From Terriglobia bacterium (GTDB taxonomy: Bacteria > Acidobacteriota > Terriglobia > Terriglobales > Acidobacteriaceae), in assembly GCA_020073495.1 (NCBI GenBank), contig JAIQFD010000001.1, positions 310,001 through 374,000 of the forward strand: a stretch of 64,000 nt of DNA. The letters run 5' to 3'. Shown here piece by piece: positions 34,400 to 45,297 of this stretch (the stretch's first letter is position 1; each line of letters opens with the position of its first letter). The notes under the pieces are model-generated. The model ran no database searches, was not told the origin of the DNA, and saw only the letters and a program-made list of their open reading frames with translations. Made by a program: the position numbers and the translations under genes.

Positions 34400-36517
34400 T
34401 CACCGCGCCAGGTAATACACGACGAATCCCAGTAATCCGATCACCATCACGAACGCATACCACTGCACCAGGCCCCACTGCACCAGGCGCGACACGTACG
34501 AGCCGCCCAGCGTCAGGATCGGCACCGTGTGGACGCCGACCCCGTCTACCACCCACTTGTCGAACCACATCGAGACACTTGAGGTAAAGCGCGTGAACCA
34601 CCCCGCGCCGTTCACCCCGCCGTCCACGAAGTTGGCATCGAACTTCCACGCCGCCTCGCCCAGTCCCATCGCGCCCAGGCGCACCGGGCCCAGCGAGCGG
34701 CGTCCGGTGAAGGCGTAATCGTAGGCCTCGTCCACGTACCACTTGTTGAACAGCACCTGGTAAACGGGAGGCGCGATCGCGTCGATGGGCTCGCGGTAAT
34801 CCTTCTCCGCCTTGCCGTAGGAACGCTTCGCCAGGCCCCACCCGGCAAACGCCGCGCCCACCGAGAGCAGCATCAGCAGGTACTCGGTGTTGTCGTGCTT
34901 GGGCGCTTCAGCCGTAGCCGCTGCGGCATGCGCTTCACCCTCCGCCGCAGCCTCGCGAGCGAACACCGGCTCCAGGTATTTCTCGAAACGATTGGAGCCG
35001 CCCAGCGCCGGCGACACTCCCAGGAATCCGGCCAGCACCGAACCGGCCGCCAGCACCACCAGCGGCCCGGTCATGGACTTGGGCGACTCGTGGATGTGGT
35101 GCTCCACCTCGTGGTCCACCCGCGACGGGCTCCAGAAGGTCAGATAGATAAGCCGGAACATGTAGAACGAGGTCATCACCGCGGTGGCGAAACCGATGAC
35201 CCACAACGCGCGGAAGGCGCCGTTCTCCGCCGACCACGCCTGCCACAGGATCTCGTCCTTGGAGAAGAAGCCGGCCAGCGGCGGCACGCCGGCGATGGCC
35301 AGCGTCCCTACCAGCATGGTCTTGAAGGTGGTCGGGATCTTCCCTGCCATCGCTCCCATCTTCTGCATGTTCTGCTCGCCGGAAAGCGCGTGGATCACCG
35401 AACCGGAGCCCAGGAACAGCAGCGCCTTGAAGAAGGAGTGCGTGAACACGTGGAACACCCCGGCGGCGAACGCGCCCACACCCAGCGCCAGGAACATGTA
35501 CCCGAGCTGCGACACCGTCGAGTAGGCCAGTACGCGCTTGATGTCGTTCTGCACCAGGCCGATCGAGGCCGCGAAGATCGCCGTCACCGCGCCGATGATC
35601 GCCACCACCTTCATCGCTTCCGGCGCCAGCACGAACAGCGCGTTGGAACGCGCCACCATGTACACGCCCGCGGTCACCATGGTCGCCGCGTGGATCAGCG
35701 CCGAAACTGGCGTCGGGCCTTCCATCGCGTCCGGCAGCCAGACATACAGCGGCACCTGCGCCGACTTGCCGCACGCTCCTACGAACAACAGCAGGCAGGC
35801 GGCGGTGATGACCGGGTCGCCCGTCTGGAAGTGTCCGCTGCGCGCCAGTTCGTTCACCACCGTGTACTTCACCGACCCCAAGTACCAGGCGATGGTGAAC
35901 ATTCCCATCAGGAAGCCGGCGTCACCCACGCGATTGACTATGAATGCCTTGTTGGCCGCGGTCGAGGCCGAATGTCTCAGGAAATAAAAGCCGATCAGCA
36001 GGTAGGAACAGAGACCCACGCCCTCCCACCCCACGAACATCATGGCGTAGTTGTTCCCCAGGACCAGGGTGAGCATGGCGAACATGAACAGGTTCAGATA
36101 GCCGAAGAAGCGGTAATAGCCGCCCTCGTGCCCCATGTAGCCGATGCTGTAGATGTGGATCAGCATGCCCACGCCGGTCACGAACAGCAGCCAGATCGCC
36201 GACAGCGGATCCAGCAGGAACCCGGCCTCGGCCTTGAAGTTGGCGAATTTCGCGTCGCGCGTGGCGTAGCCCAGGTTGCCGGTGTCGCTGCCCAGCCAGG
36301 TGTACATCACCTTCTCGAAGGGCTTGCCGTGGTTTGCCGCCGAGTAGTCGCTGAGCTGCCACACCGCGCCGCAGGCCATCAAGAACGACAGCACTACCAC
36401 GCCCACGCAGATGACGCTCACCGCCCGCTTCGACACCTTCCGGCCGAAGAAAAACATCATGGCCGCCCCGAACGCCGGCAGCAGCGGAATCACCCATATG
36501 TACTCTAAGAAGAACAT
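34400..36517 (-). CDS. nuoL: NADH-quinone oxidoreductase subunit L (cluster 2)
   Basis: A 705-residue subunit with the antiporter core (NNYAMMFVGWEGVGLCSYLLIG, KSAQVPLYVWLPDAMEGPTPVSALIHAATMVTAGVYMV) and a C-terminal lateral helix region. In contrast to the cluster 1 NuoL it has a short loop (SPSRVDHEVEHHIHESP) at the point where that protein carries a ~115-residue insertion. A second shorter Ala/Glu-rich loop (REAAAEGEAHAAAATAEAP) lies near residue 540. Confidence 0.95.
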   Translation of the reverse strand: MFFLEYIWVIPLLPAFGAAMMFFFGRKVSKRAVSVICVGVVVLSFLMACGAVWQLSDYSAANHGKPFEKVMYTWLGSDTGNLGYATRDAKFANFKAEAGFLLDPLSAIWLLFVTGVGMLIHIYSIGYMGHEGGYYRFFGYLNLFMFAMLTLVLGNNYAMMFVGWEGVGLCSYLLIGFYFLRHSASTAANKAFIVNRVGDAGFLMGMFTIAWYLGSVKYTVVNELARSGHFQTGDPVITAACLLLFVGACGKSAQVPLYVWLPDAMEGPTPVSALIHAATMVTAGVYMVARSNALFVLAPEAMKVVAIIGAVTAIFAASIGLVQNDIKRVLAYSTVSQLGYMFLALGVGAFAAGVFHVFTHSFFKALLFLGSGSVIHALSGEQNMQKMGAMAGKIPTTFKTMLVGTLAIAGVPPLAGFFSKDEILWQAWSAENGAFRALWVIGFATAVMTSFYMFRLIYLTFWSPSRVDHEVEHHIHESPKSMTGPLVVLAAGSVLAGFLGVSPALGGSNRFEKYLEPVFAREAAAEGEAHAAAATAEAPKHDNTEYLLMLLSVGAAFAGWGLAKRSYGKAEKDYREPIDAIAPPVYQVLFNKWYVDEAYDYAFTGRRSLGPVRLGAMGLGEAAWKFDANFVDGGVNGAGWFTRFTSSVSMWFDKWVVDGVGVHTVPILTLGGSYVSRLVQWGLVQWYAFVMVIGLLGFVVYYLAR

Positions 36518-36541
36518 TTCGTTTTTCTCACCAGCTACTAG

Positions 36542-36844
36542 CTACCACTTGAGCAGATCGATATCGTCGGCGTTCACCGTCTCTTTGTTCCGGAAGAGCG
36601 CGATCAGGATGCCCAGCCCCACCGCAGCTTCCGCCGCCGCGTCGGTGATCACGAAGACCGAGAACACCTGTCCTTGCAGGTTGTACAGCCGCGAGAACGC
36701 CACCAGGTTCAGGTTCACCGCGTTCAGGATCAGCTCGATGGACATCAGGATGATGACGATGTTGCGCCGCGTCAGCACCCCGATGGTGCCGATGATGAAC
36801 AGCGCCGCCGCCACCACCAGGTAATGTAAGGTCGTGATCTCCAT
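36542..36844 (-). CDS. nuoK: NADH-quinone oxidoreductase subunit K (cluster 2)
   Basis: A 100-residue ND4L-type subunit with the conserved Glu residues in [18 protein letters not shown] and [18 protein letters not shown]. It lies between nuoJ and nuoL of the second cluster, with a word-repeat spacer on the nuoJ side. Confidence 0.95.
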   Translation of the reverse strand: MEITTLHYLVVAAALFIIGTIGVLTRRNIVIILMSIELILNAVNLNLVAFSRLYNLQGQVFSVFVITDAAAEAAVGLGILIALFRNKETVNADDIDLLKW

Positions 36845-36892
36845 CTCTTCTCTTCCTCTGCGCCCCTCGTGCCTACCCTTGCGTCCTTTGCA

Positions 36893-36962
36893 TTGAGCTT
36901 TTGCTTCTCAATTCCTCAATTCCCCAATTACCCGATTACTCAATTACCCAATTACGCAATCC
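36893..36962 (-). repeat. Word-repeat spacer between nuoJ and nuoK (cluster 2)
   Basis: In the direction of transcription the stretch repeats GGGTAATTG, GAGTAATCG and GGGAATTG words five or more times, the same words as before nuoG in cluster 1. A TTTGCATTGAGC/GCTTTTGC segment follows. Confidence 0.7.
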
Positions 36963-36964
36963 GC

Positions 36965-37470
<506 letters not shown>

Positions 37471-37474
<4 letters not shown>

Positions 37475-37932
37475 TTCACGTACACCGTCGGTTCCGGCCC
37501 CTTCTCCAGCCGCTCCCGGTCCAGGATCAGACCCTCGCGGCTGTACAGGGCGATTTCGAAGTCCTGGGTGAGCTCCAGCGCATCGGTCGAGCAGGCGTCC
37601 TCGCACAGCCCGCAGAACATGCAGCGGCCCAGGTCCACCGTGTAGCTGGTCATCTTCTTGCGCTTGCTCACCGGGTCGCGCTCGCTGGTGACCTTGATCA
37701 GCTTCTCCGGGCAGGCCAGCGCGCACAGGTCGCAGGCGATGCACAGCGTTTCCCCCGTCTCCGGGTTCACGTTCAGCCGGTGCAGACCGCGATACCGCTC
37801 CGCGATCTGCGGACGCTCCATCGGATATTGCTCCGTGTAGATCTCCTTCGGATGCTGGTAGCGGAACGTGACCGACATCCCCTCGATCAGGTCCACCAGC
37901 AGGATGTGGCGTAAGAATTGCGAGACGCTCAT
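37471..37932 (-). CDS. nuoI: NADH-quinone oxidoreductase subunit I (cluster 2)
   Basis: A 153-residue ferredoxin-like subunit carrying N6a and N6b. Ligands are C64, C67, C70, C74 (CIACDLCALACP) and C104, C107, C110, C114 (CMFCGLCEDACS); the second motif has Ser in place of the usual Pro after the last Cys. The start is ATG 37932 overlapping the nuoH stop. It is the only nuoI in the window. Confidence 0.95.
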
Positions 37933-39212
37933 TTCAGTATCAGTCCTGCCGCCGCTGTAAGAATAAGGACGGCGATGCCGGTCGGGATCATGAACTTCCA
38001 TCCCAGCTTCATCAGTTGATCGAAGCGATACCGCGGGAACGTGCCCCGGTACCAGATGTACAGATACATGAAGACGGAGACTTTGAGGATGAACCAGTAG
38101 ATGTCCTCGATGCGCACCCGCACCGGCGGGATCAGAAGCACCAGCCCGATCAGCGCCAGTACCGCGCCGAATCCGCCCAACCCCAGCTTCTGAATCTTGA
38201 ACGCGGGATGGGTCGGCATGCGCACGAAGGTGCGGAAGGTCAGCCCCGCCAGGAAGAAGAAGGTCAGCGCCGGAAAGCAGGAGAACGCCACGTCCCAGGT
38301 CGATCCGCTCAGCCAATGCGGGAACGGACGCATCCAGCCTCCCAGCCACAGCGTCACCGCGATCGAGGAGACCGCGACCATCGCGGCGTATTCACCCAGC
38401 ATGAAGAGCGACCATCGCAGGCCGGAGTATTCCGTGTGGAAGCCGGCGGTCAGCTCCGATTCCGCCTCCGGCAGGTCGAAGGGTGTCCGGTTGGTTTCGG
38501 CCACCATGGCCACGGCGAAGATAAAGAATGCAATCAGCCCCAGCGGGAAGAACTTGAAAATGAACCAGGTCTCTTGTGCGTACTGCGCCTGCACGATGCC
38601 GATCATGCTCAGCGTGCCCGTGCCCTCGGTGCCGAAAAGCCACTTCTTGTCCACCTGCGGCGTAAGGCTGGTCATCAGCACCGCCGAGACCACCGCCATT
38701 CCCATCGCAATCTCGTACGACACCATCTGCGCGCTGGAGCGCAGAGATCCCAGCAGCGGATAGTGCGAGTTCGACGCCCAGCCCGCCATGATGACTCCCA
38801 GCGTCGTCATCGAACTCACCCCGAGCATGAACAACAGTCCGATGTTCATGTCGGTGACCGCGTGCGTCCGGCCGAACGGCACCACGATGTACGTCGTGAA
38901 GGCCACCGTCACGATCACCACCGGCGCCAGCCAGAACACCAGCTTGTCCGCCTGGTCCGGGATGATGTCTTCCTTGGTCAGCAGTTTGATGGCGTCGGCG
39001 ATCGGTTGCAGCAGCCCGTGCGGGCCCACCCGCATCGGCCCCAGACGCACCTGCATGTGCGCCAGCACCTTGCGCTCGATCCAGTTCATCGCCATCACGA
39101 TCAGCGACACGCCCGCGAAGATGATCAGGATGTAGACCAGCGCCCACAGCTGGTTCCCCGCCTCCCCGGGCGTCACGTTCTGACTCAAATATCCAGTGAT
39201 GTAATCCAGCAT
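37929..39212 (-). CDS. nuoH: NADH-quinone oxidoreductase subunit H (cluster 2)
   Basis: A 427-residue membrane subunit, longer than the cluster 1 copy (348) because of extra segments around the middle and C-terminal loops. Signatures: ERKVLAHMQVRLGPMRVGPHG, GWASNSHYPLLGSLRSSAQMVSYEIAMG and AETNRTPFDLPEAESELTAGFHTEYSGLRW. It is flanked by nuoD (10-bp gap) and nuoI (4-bp overlap). Confidence 0.94.
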   Translation of the reverse strand: MLDYITGYLSQNVTPGEAGNQLWALVYILIIFAGVSLIVMAMNWIERKVLAHMQVRLGPMRVGPHGLLQPIADAIKLLTKEDIIPDQADKLVFWLAPVVIVTVAFTTYIVVPFGRTHAVTDMNIGLLFMLGVSSMTTLGVIMAGWASNSHYPLLGSLRSSAQMVSYEIAMGMAVVSAVLMTSLTPQVDKKWLFGTEGTGTLSMIGIVQAQYAQETWFIFKFFPLGLIAFFIFAVAMVAETNRTPFDLPEAESELTAGFHTEYSGLRWSLFMLGEYAAMVAVSSIAVTLWLGGWMRPFPHWLSGSTWDVAFSCFPALTFFFLAGLTFRTFVRMPTHPAFKIQKLGLGGFGAVLALIGLVLLIPPVRVRIEDIYWFILKVSVFMYLYIWYRGTFPRYRFDQLMKLGWKFMIPTGIAVLILTAAAGLILK

Positions 39213-39222
39213 GATTGTTCCG

Positions 39223-40398
39223 CTACCGGTCTACTTCGCCGAGGACGATGTCGAGCGTTCCGATCACCGCTACGACATCTGCCACAAGCTGTCCCTTCAC
39301 CATCACGTCCAGCGCCTGCAGGTTCACGAACGATGGTGGACGCACCCGCACGCGGTACGGCTGTGTCGACCCGTCGCTCACGATGAAGTATCCCAGCTCG
39401 CCCTTGGGCGCCTCGATCGAGTGGTAGATCTCGCCCACCGGCGGCTTGATCACCTTGGGCACTTTGCCCATGATTGGTCCTTCCGGGATCGAGTCCACCG
39501 CCTGCTCGATGATGCGCAGCGACTGCCGCATCTCCGCGATCCGCACCATGTACCGGTCGTACGTGTCGCCGTTCTGGCCGGTGGGGATCTCGAACTCGAA
39601 GTTCTTGTACGCGGCGTACGGTTGCGCCTTGCGGATGTCCCACTTCAGCCCGCTGGCGCGCAGCACCGGTCCCGTGACTCCCAGCGCGATGCAGTCCTTC
39701 GTCGAGATCACTCCCACGCCTGTCGTGCGTTCCACCCAGATGCGGTTGGTGGTGAGCAACTGCTCGTACTCGCCGATCTTCGGGGCGACGAACTTGCAGA
39801 AGTTCTTCACGTCGGCCTCGAAGCCGTCGTAGGTCTCGTACAGGCAGCCCCCGATGCGGAAGGCGTGTGTCGTCAGCCGCGCCCCGCAGTATTTCTCGAA
39901 GATCTTCAGGATCTCTTCCCGGTCGCGGAAGGTGTAGAACAGCGGCGTCATCGCCCCGATGTCCAGCGCGTGCGTGCCCAGCCAGAGCTGGTGGCTGGCG
40001 ATCCGGTTCAGCTCCGTCAGGATCGTCCGCACCCACGCGGCTCGCGGCGGCGCTTCGATGTTCAGGATCTTCTCCACCGCCTCGCAGTACCCCAGCCCGT
40101 TCGACACCGCCGCCACGTAGTCCATGCGGTCCACGTAGGGATTGAACATCGCGTACGTGCGGTTCTCCGCGATCTTCTCCACCCCCCGGTGCAGGTAGCC
40201 GATCACGCACTCCGTGCCCAGCACCTTCTCGCCGTCCAGCTTCAGGATCACGCGCAGCACCCCGTGCGTGGACGGGTGCTGCGGGCCCATGTTGATGATC
40301 AGCTCGCTGGCATCGAGTACCGTCCTCTCGGACGCAGGCGCTTTCTCCAGGTGCTCCAGCGCCAGCGGGTTCTGTTCGCTCTTGAAGATGTCCGCCAT
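39223..40398 (-). CDS. nuoD: NADH-quinone oxidoreductase subunit D (cluster 2)
   Basis: A 391-residue subunit with [32 protein letters not shown] and the C-terminal [36 protein letters not shown]. It begins immediately after the nuoC stop. It differs clearly from the cluster 1 NuoD, consistent with two old paralogous complexes. Confidence 0.95.
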   Translation of the reverse strand: MADIFKSEQNPLALEHLEKAPASERTVLDASELIINMGPQHPSTHGVLRVILKLDGEKVLGTECVIGYLHRGVEKIAENRTYAMFNPYVDRMDYVAAVSNGLGYCEAVEKILNIEAPPRAAWVRTILTELNRIASHQLWLGTHALDIGAMTPLFYTFRDREEILKIFEKYCGARLTTHAFRIGGCLYETYDGFEADVKNFCKFVAPKIGEYEQLLTTNRIWVERTTGVGVISTKDCIALGVTGPVLRASGLKWDIRKAQPYAAYKNFEFEIPTGQNGDTYDRYMVRIAEMRQSLRIIEQAVDSIPEGPIMGKVPKVIKPPVGEIYHSIEAPKGELGYFIVSDGSTQPYRVRVRPPSFVNLQALDVMVKGQLVADVVAVIGTLDIVLGEVDR

Positions 40399-41052
40399 TT
40401 ACTGTCCGCTCTCGATCCCGAGGTTGATCTTCACCCACTCCTGGTCCTGCTGGATGATGCTGTGGTCCTTGCGCAGCGGGTGGCCCTTCCATTCGTCCGG
40501 CAGCAGGATGCGCCGCAGGTCCGGATGCCCTTCGAAGCGGATGCCGAACATGTCGTAGCACTCGCGCTCCAGCCAGTTGGCCGCCGGCCACAGCGGCACG
40601 GCGCTTGCCACCGCCTCGCCCTCCTTGAGCTGGGTCTTCACCCGCATGCGCTCGTTTTTCGGAAACGAGTACAGGACATAGACGATGTCGAACTGCGTCT
40701 CCTCGCGCTTGGGGTAGTGCACCGCGGTGGCGTCCACCAGGTAGTCGAACTGCTCCTCGTCGCGCATCGCGCGCAGGACTTCGTGCACGATGGACTTGTC
40801 CACCACGACGTAGTTCTGCCCCAGGTAGGTGCTGGCTTCTTTGACCCCCGAGCCGTACTGCTTTCTCAGTTTGGCGACGCGCTCGTGCTCCCATGGCGTC
40901 GGTGTCGGGCCGGCTGGTTTCGCCGGAGCGGCTGGCTTCGCGGCGGCGGGCGCCGCTGCCGGCGGAGGAGTTGCTGGCTTGTCTCCCGGCGCGGCTGCGC
41001 CGGGCTGTGAGGGAGAGACGGGCTGCCCTTTCTCTTTGCTTTCTTCCGTCAT
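40399..41052 (-). CDS. nuoC: NADH-quinone oxidoreductase subunit C (cluster 2)
   Basis: A 217-residue subunit whose first ~55 residues are a low-complexity Pro/Ala/Lys-rich extension, absent in the cluster 1 copy. The conserved core ends with WPAANWLERECYDMFGIRFEGHPDLRRILLPDEWKGHPLRKDH. It lies 7 bp after nuoA, with no nuoB between. Confidence 0.93.
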   Translation of the reverse strand: MTEESKEKGQPVSPSQPGAAAPGDKPATPPPAAAPAAAKPAAPAKPAGPTPTPWEHERVAKLRKQYGSGVKEASTYLGQNYVVVDKSIVHEVLRAMRDEEQFDYLVDATAVHYPKREETQFDIVYVLYSFPKNERMRVKTQLKEGEAVASAVPLWPAANWLERECYDMFGIRFEGHPDLRRILLPDEWKGHPLRKDHSIIQQDQEWVKINLGIESGQ

Positions 41053-41059
41053 AGTTCGC

Positions 41060-41416
41060 TTAGACCCACTCCAGAGCGCCCTTCTTCCAGATCCACACGT
41101 AGCCCACCACCAGGATCGCCAGGAACACCATCATCTCCACGAATCCGAACATTCCCAGCTGCTTGTATTGCACCGCCCACGGAAACAAGAATACGGTTTC
41201 AATATCAAAAATCACGAAGAGGATGGCGACGATGTAGAAGCGGACGGTGTAGCGCTGGCGGCTGTCGCCGATGGGATCGACGCCGCACTCGTAGGGCATG
41301 AGCTTGATCCTGCCGGGGTTTTGCGGGCGCACCAGCTTGGCCACCATCAGCGTCACGGGGATCAGAACGGCCACCACGGCGGCGAAGATGAAGATCGGCA
41401 CGTAGTTCTGGGGCAT
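41060..41416 (-). CDS. nuoA: NADH-quinone oxidoreductase subunit A (cluster 2)
   Basis: A 118-residue subunit with three helices and the loop LMPYECGVDPIGDSRQRYTVRFYIVAILFVIFDIETVFLFPWA. It is the first gene of cluster 2, 33 bp downstream of a good promoter. Confidence 0.95.
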   Translation of the reverse strand: MPQNYVPIFIFAAVVAVLIPVTLMVAKLVRPQNPGRIKLMPYECGVDPIGDSRQRYTVRFYIVAILFVIFDIETVFLFPWAVQYKQLGMFGFVEMMVFLAILVVGYVWIWKKGALEWV

Positions 41417-41449
41417 AGGGCTCGTCTATCGAAAGTAAAAGAACCCGCA

Positions 41450-41478
41450 ATACTAAACTGCTTCGCCGCCGCGTTCAA
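41450..41478 (-). promoter_or_regulatory. Sigma-70-type promoter of nuo cluster 2
   Basis: On the minus strand TTGAAC (41478-41473), a 17-bp spacer, TAGTAT (41455-41450). The leader to nuoA would be about 27 nt. Confidence 0.65.
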
Positions 41479-41633
41479 TCGGCAACATCGCTGCCCGGTG
41501 TGATTCAGGACACAGGAGACCGTGGGCCGGGTCCCAGGGGACCGCTATGAACCTGAAAGAGGGGGCGGGCGCGACCCTTCCTTTATAATCGCTGGTTCGT
41601 CCCTGACCCTGACCGAAAGATAAGACCCCTCAC

Positions 41634-43196
<1,563 letters not shown>

Positions 43197-43265
43197 GATT
43201 TGTGATTGGCAAAGTCAGAATGCAGCGGCGTCTTGACCTTACAAATCGTACTTTTCAAATTACAA
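43197..43265. repeat. Word-repeat spacer after lysS
   Basis: GATTTGTGATTGGCAAAGTC on the left and ACCTTACAAATCGTACTTTT with CAAATTACAAG on the right form an imperfect inverted repeat. The words ACAAATCGTACTTT are identical to the right arm at 27079-27164, 16 kb away. Confidence 0.7.
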
Positions 43266-43289
43266 GTTCGTTCGCGGCGTGGTCGCCCG

Positions 43290-43395
43290 CAGTCGCGGTG
43301 GGATAGGACACGCCTTGTGCGGTGCCGGTGGGAGAGGACACGAATTCAGCGGTGCCGGTGGGAAAGGGCACGAATTCAGCGGTGCCGGTGGAAGG
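43290..43395 (+). repeat. 30-bp tandem repeat upstream of the SRPBCC gene
   Basis: Two near-identical 30-bp units (43319-43348, 43349-43378; each begins GCGGTGCCGGTGGGA and ends CACGAATTCA), a partial unit at 43379-43394 and a degenerate one at about 43292-43318. A hairpin GCGGC-TTTA-GCCGC follows near 43416-43429. No gene is evident in the stretch. Confidence 0.75.
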
Positions 43396-43454
43396 TTTGC
43401 AAGGCCCTAAATGACGCGGCTTTAGCCGCTGAGGGCCCCAGGGGGCGAAAACCA

Positions 43455-43886
43455 ATGCCGAGCATCAAACACGCGATCACGATCGACGCGCCGCTGGAGC
43501 GGATCTATCCGCTGGTGTCGTCGGGACGCGGGTTCGGACAATGGTGGGCGGCGGACATCACCGAAGTGAGCGCCGACTCCGTGGAACTCGGCTTCTTCAA
43601 CCGCACGACCATCTACCGCCTGCAACGGATCCGCTCCGCCGCGCCCACGGAAGTGGAATGGCTGTGCACCTCGGGCAAGGAGTGGAAGGACACGCGCCTG
43701 GTCTTCCGCCTCAGCCCTTCCAAGACCGGCGCGCAGCTCCAGTTCTCCCACGCCGACTGGCGCTCGGAGACCGACTACTTCGTCTCCTGCAACACCACCT
43801 GGGGCGAGCTGATGTTCCGCCTGAAAGCCGCCGCCGAGGGTAAGACGCCGGGGCCGTTGTTCACCAAGGACGGACTGGGGTACTGA
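43455..43886 (+). CDS. SRPBCC (START/polyketide-cyclase-like) protein
   Basis: A 143-residue protein with the SRPBCC pattern: ITIDAPLERIYPLVSSGRGFGQWWAADI at the N-terminus, followed by beta strands and a C-terminal helix (TTWGELMFRLKAAAEG). The fold makes a ligand pocket, and members include AHSA1-like and polyketide-cyclase-like proteins; the ligand is unknown. The start is ATG 43455; the frame is open upstream only through the tandem repeat. Confidence 0.8.
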   Translation: MPSIKHAITIDAPLERIYPLVSSGRGFGQWWAADITEVSADSVELGFFNRTTIYRLQRIRSAAPTEVEWLCTSGKEWKDTRLVFRLSPSKTGAQLQFSHADWRSETDYFVSCNTTWGELMFRLKAAAEGKTPGPLFTKDGLGY

Positions 43887-43947
43887 GCGCCTTGGGGAAA
43901 ATTGGGCGCACAGGACGCGGAGGAAACTCTCGCAGCAGGCAGACGAG

Positions 43948-45255
43948 TTACTCGATGTTCGGGTCCGCGCGATCTTGTCCCTGCATGTTCTCACGCTTGT
44001 TCACTACCAGCTTGACGATCTCGTCCGTATAGACAACCTGACCTTCGACTACGAAGGCTACGACTTCATTCCGCTGGAAGAAGCTCAGAAACAGATGTTT
44101 CTCGGGATCAATTCTGTCTTGGTACTCTTTACATTTCGCCGACACAAATTCCGTTAGTTTGAGAAGTTCATCTTTTGTGGGTCTCGCCGATTCCGGCGAA
44201 AGATCGAATCTAATCACTAGCCGCCGTCCACGTCCGATCTGAATTAGTGGAGGAGGAACCTTCATCTCGTCAGCAATAGCATCGGCAAGCCGCTCTAGCT
44301 CCGGGCCAGAGCGGATTACGTCCCGTTGTCGTGCCAGAAATCGTGCCAGCTCGAGGACGCGATAAATTGCTGCATCGCAATCTCGGTCTGGCAAATTCTT
44401 CGGCAGGTGTCCCGTCTTGTGAACAATTTCGTTCCGCCAGCTGATTGCTTTTAGGACGCGGTCCAGCTCAAGTTTCTTAATTTCATCGGGAGTTAAAACG
44501 AGCTCTAGAATTAAGCCAACTCGTGCGGACAGATGCAGGTTGGAACTTAGAAGGTTATCGATTCTCTTACTGGAGAACCCCTTCTTCAGACCTAAATAGG
44601 CCTTCAGGTATTGAGTAAGAACTATCTCAAGACAGACTACAGACTCCAGCAGCGCGGCACGTCTATTCTGTAGCCTGAGATACTCAACTGCGTTTGCCAG
44701 GAATTCTTGTTCCGGCTTCGGCTCCAGGTTCTCCTCTATTGCCTCCTCAATTTCCTCCCAGTCTCGGACGCTGAACAAATCACGAGTTTCGTGTGGTGCC
44801 CGTCGGAGTAGCGCTTCCAGAAGAGCGTTCGGCTCGAACATCAACGCGTACTCGCCCCCATCTGCGATACTCGTTTGCCACTCGCGAAGTAAGCTATCAA
44901 TTCTGGTCGCGTCGAAGGAAATTTCGTTGACTGCAGTCACAATACCAATGTTTCTAAGGGCTAAATTGATTCGGCTCGTTATCTGCACCAATGTCCTTGC
45001 AAGTTCTTCTCGGTTCTCTGGCGCCGCCAAGCGCTCTACAACACGCTCGTCGGAGGCGTTCTCGATCTCGACAACTTGGTGAGTCAAGAGCCGCAGGAAC
45101 TTTTCCTCCCGGTCAGGAACCTCTATCGGATCCAGAGAGGCAAACGACAGACTTACCCGCAATCCCCCGTGAACAAATGCAGTGCTTAGGTCCATCCTGT
45201 TCTGTGCGAAGCCTGACAACCAGCATGCAAACGGAATTCGTACTCGAATCTTCAT
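43948..45255 (-). CDS. HEPN-motif protein of unknown family, in a lower-GC two-gene island
   Basis: A 435-residue protein that I do not recognise as a named family. Around residues 195-285 a helical segment (ALLESVVCLEIVLTQYLKAYL ... ISWRNEIVHKTGH) contains R274-x4-H279 (RNEIVH), the HEPN-type RNase motif found in many toxins and defence effectors. The C-terminal part (about 310-435) is alpha/beta and may be a sensor or regulatory domain. Codon use is visibly more AT-rich than in neighbours, suggesting transfer. It lies 42 bp downstream of the EVE-domain gene, likely in one operon. An ATG at 45195 is an alternative start. Confidence 0.65.
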   Translation of the reverse strand: MKIRVRIPFACWLSGFAQNRMDLSTAFVHGGLRVSLSFASLDPIEVPDREEKFLRLLTHQVVEIENASDERVVERLAAPENREELARTLVQITSRINLALRNIGIVTAVNEISFDATRIDSLLREWQTSIADGGEYALMFEPNALLEALLRRAPHETRDLFSVRDWEEIEEAIEENLEPKPEQEFLANAVEYLRLQNRRAALLESVVCLEIVLTQYLKAYLGLKKGFSSKRIDNLLSSNLHLSARVGLILELVLTPDEIKKLELDRVLKAISWRNEIVHKTGHLPKNLPDRDCDAAIYRVLELARFLARQRDVIRSGPELERLADAIADEMKVPPPLIQIGRGRRLVIRFDLSPESARPTKDELLKLTEFVSAKCKEYQDRIDPEKHLFLSFFQRNEVVAFVVEGQVVYTDEIVKLVVNKRENMQGQDRADPNIE

Positions 45256-45297
45256 ATACTGACGGAATAAGAGTGCAGTTGGGACGGTCCTTTGGCG

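Noticed and set aside
32005-36508. Long open frames on the + strand opposite nuoN, nuoM and nuoL (cluster 2)
   Set aside because: They are rich in His, Arg, Gln and Asp, show no domain content, and are antisense shadows of GC-rich genes.
43290-43395. CRISPR array
   Set aside because: The 30-bp units are directly adjacent with no unique spacers, and no cas genes are nearby.
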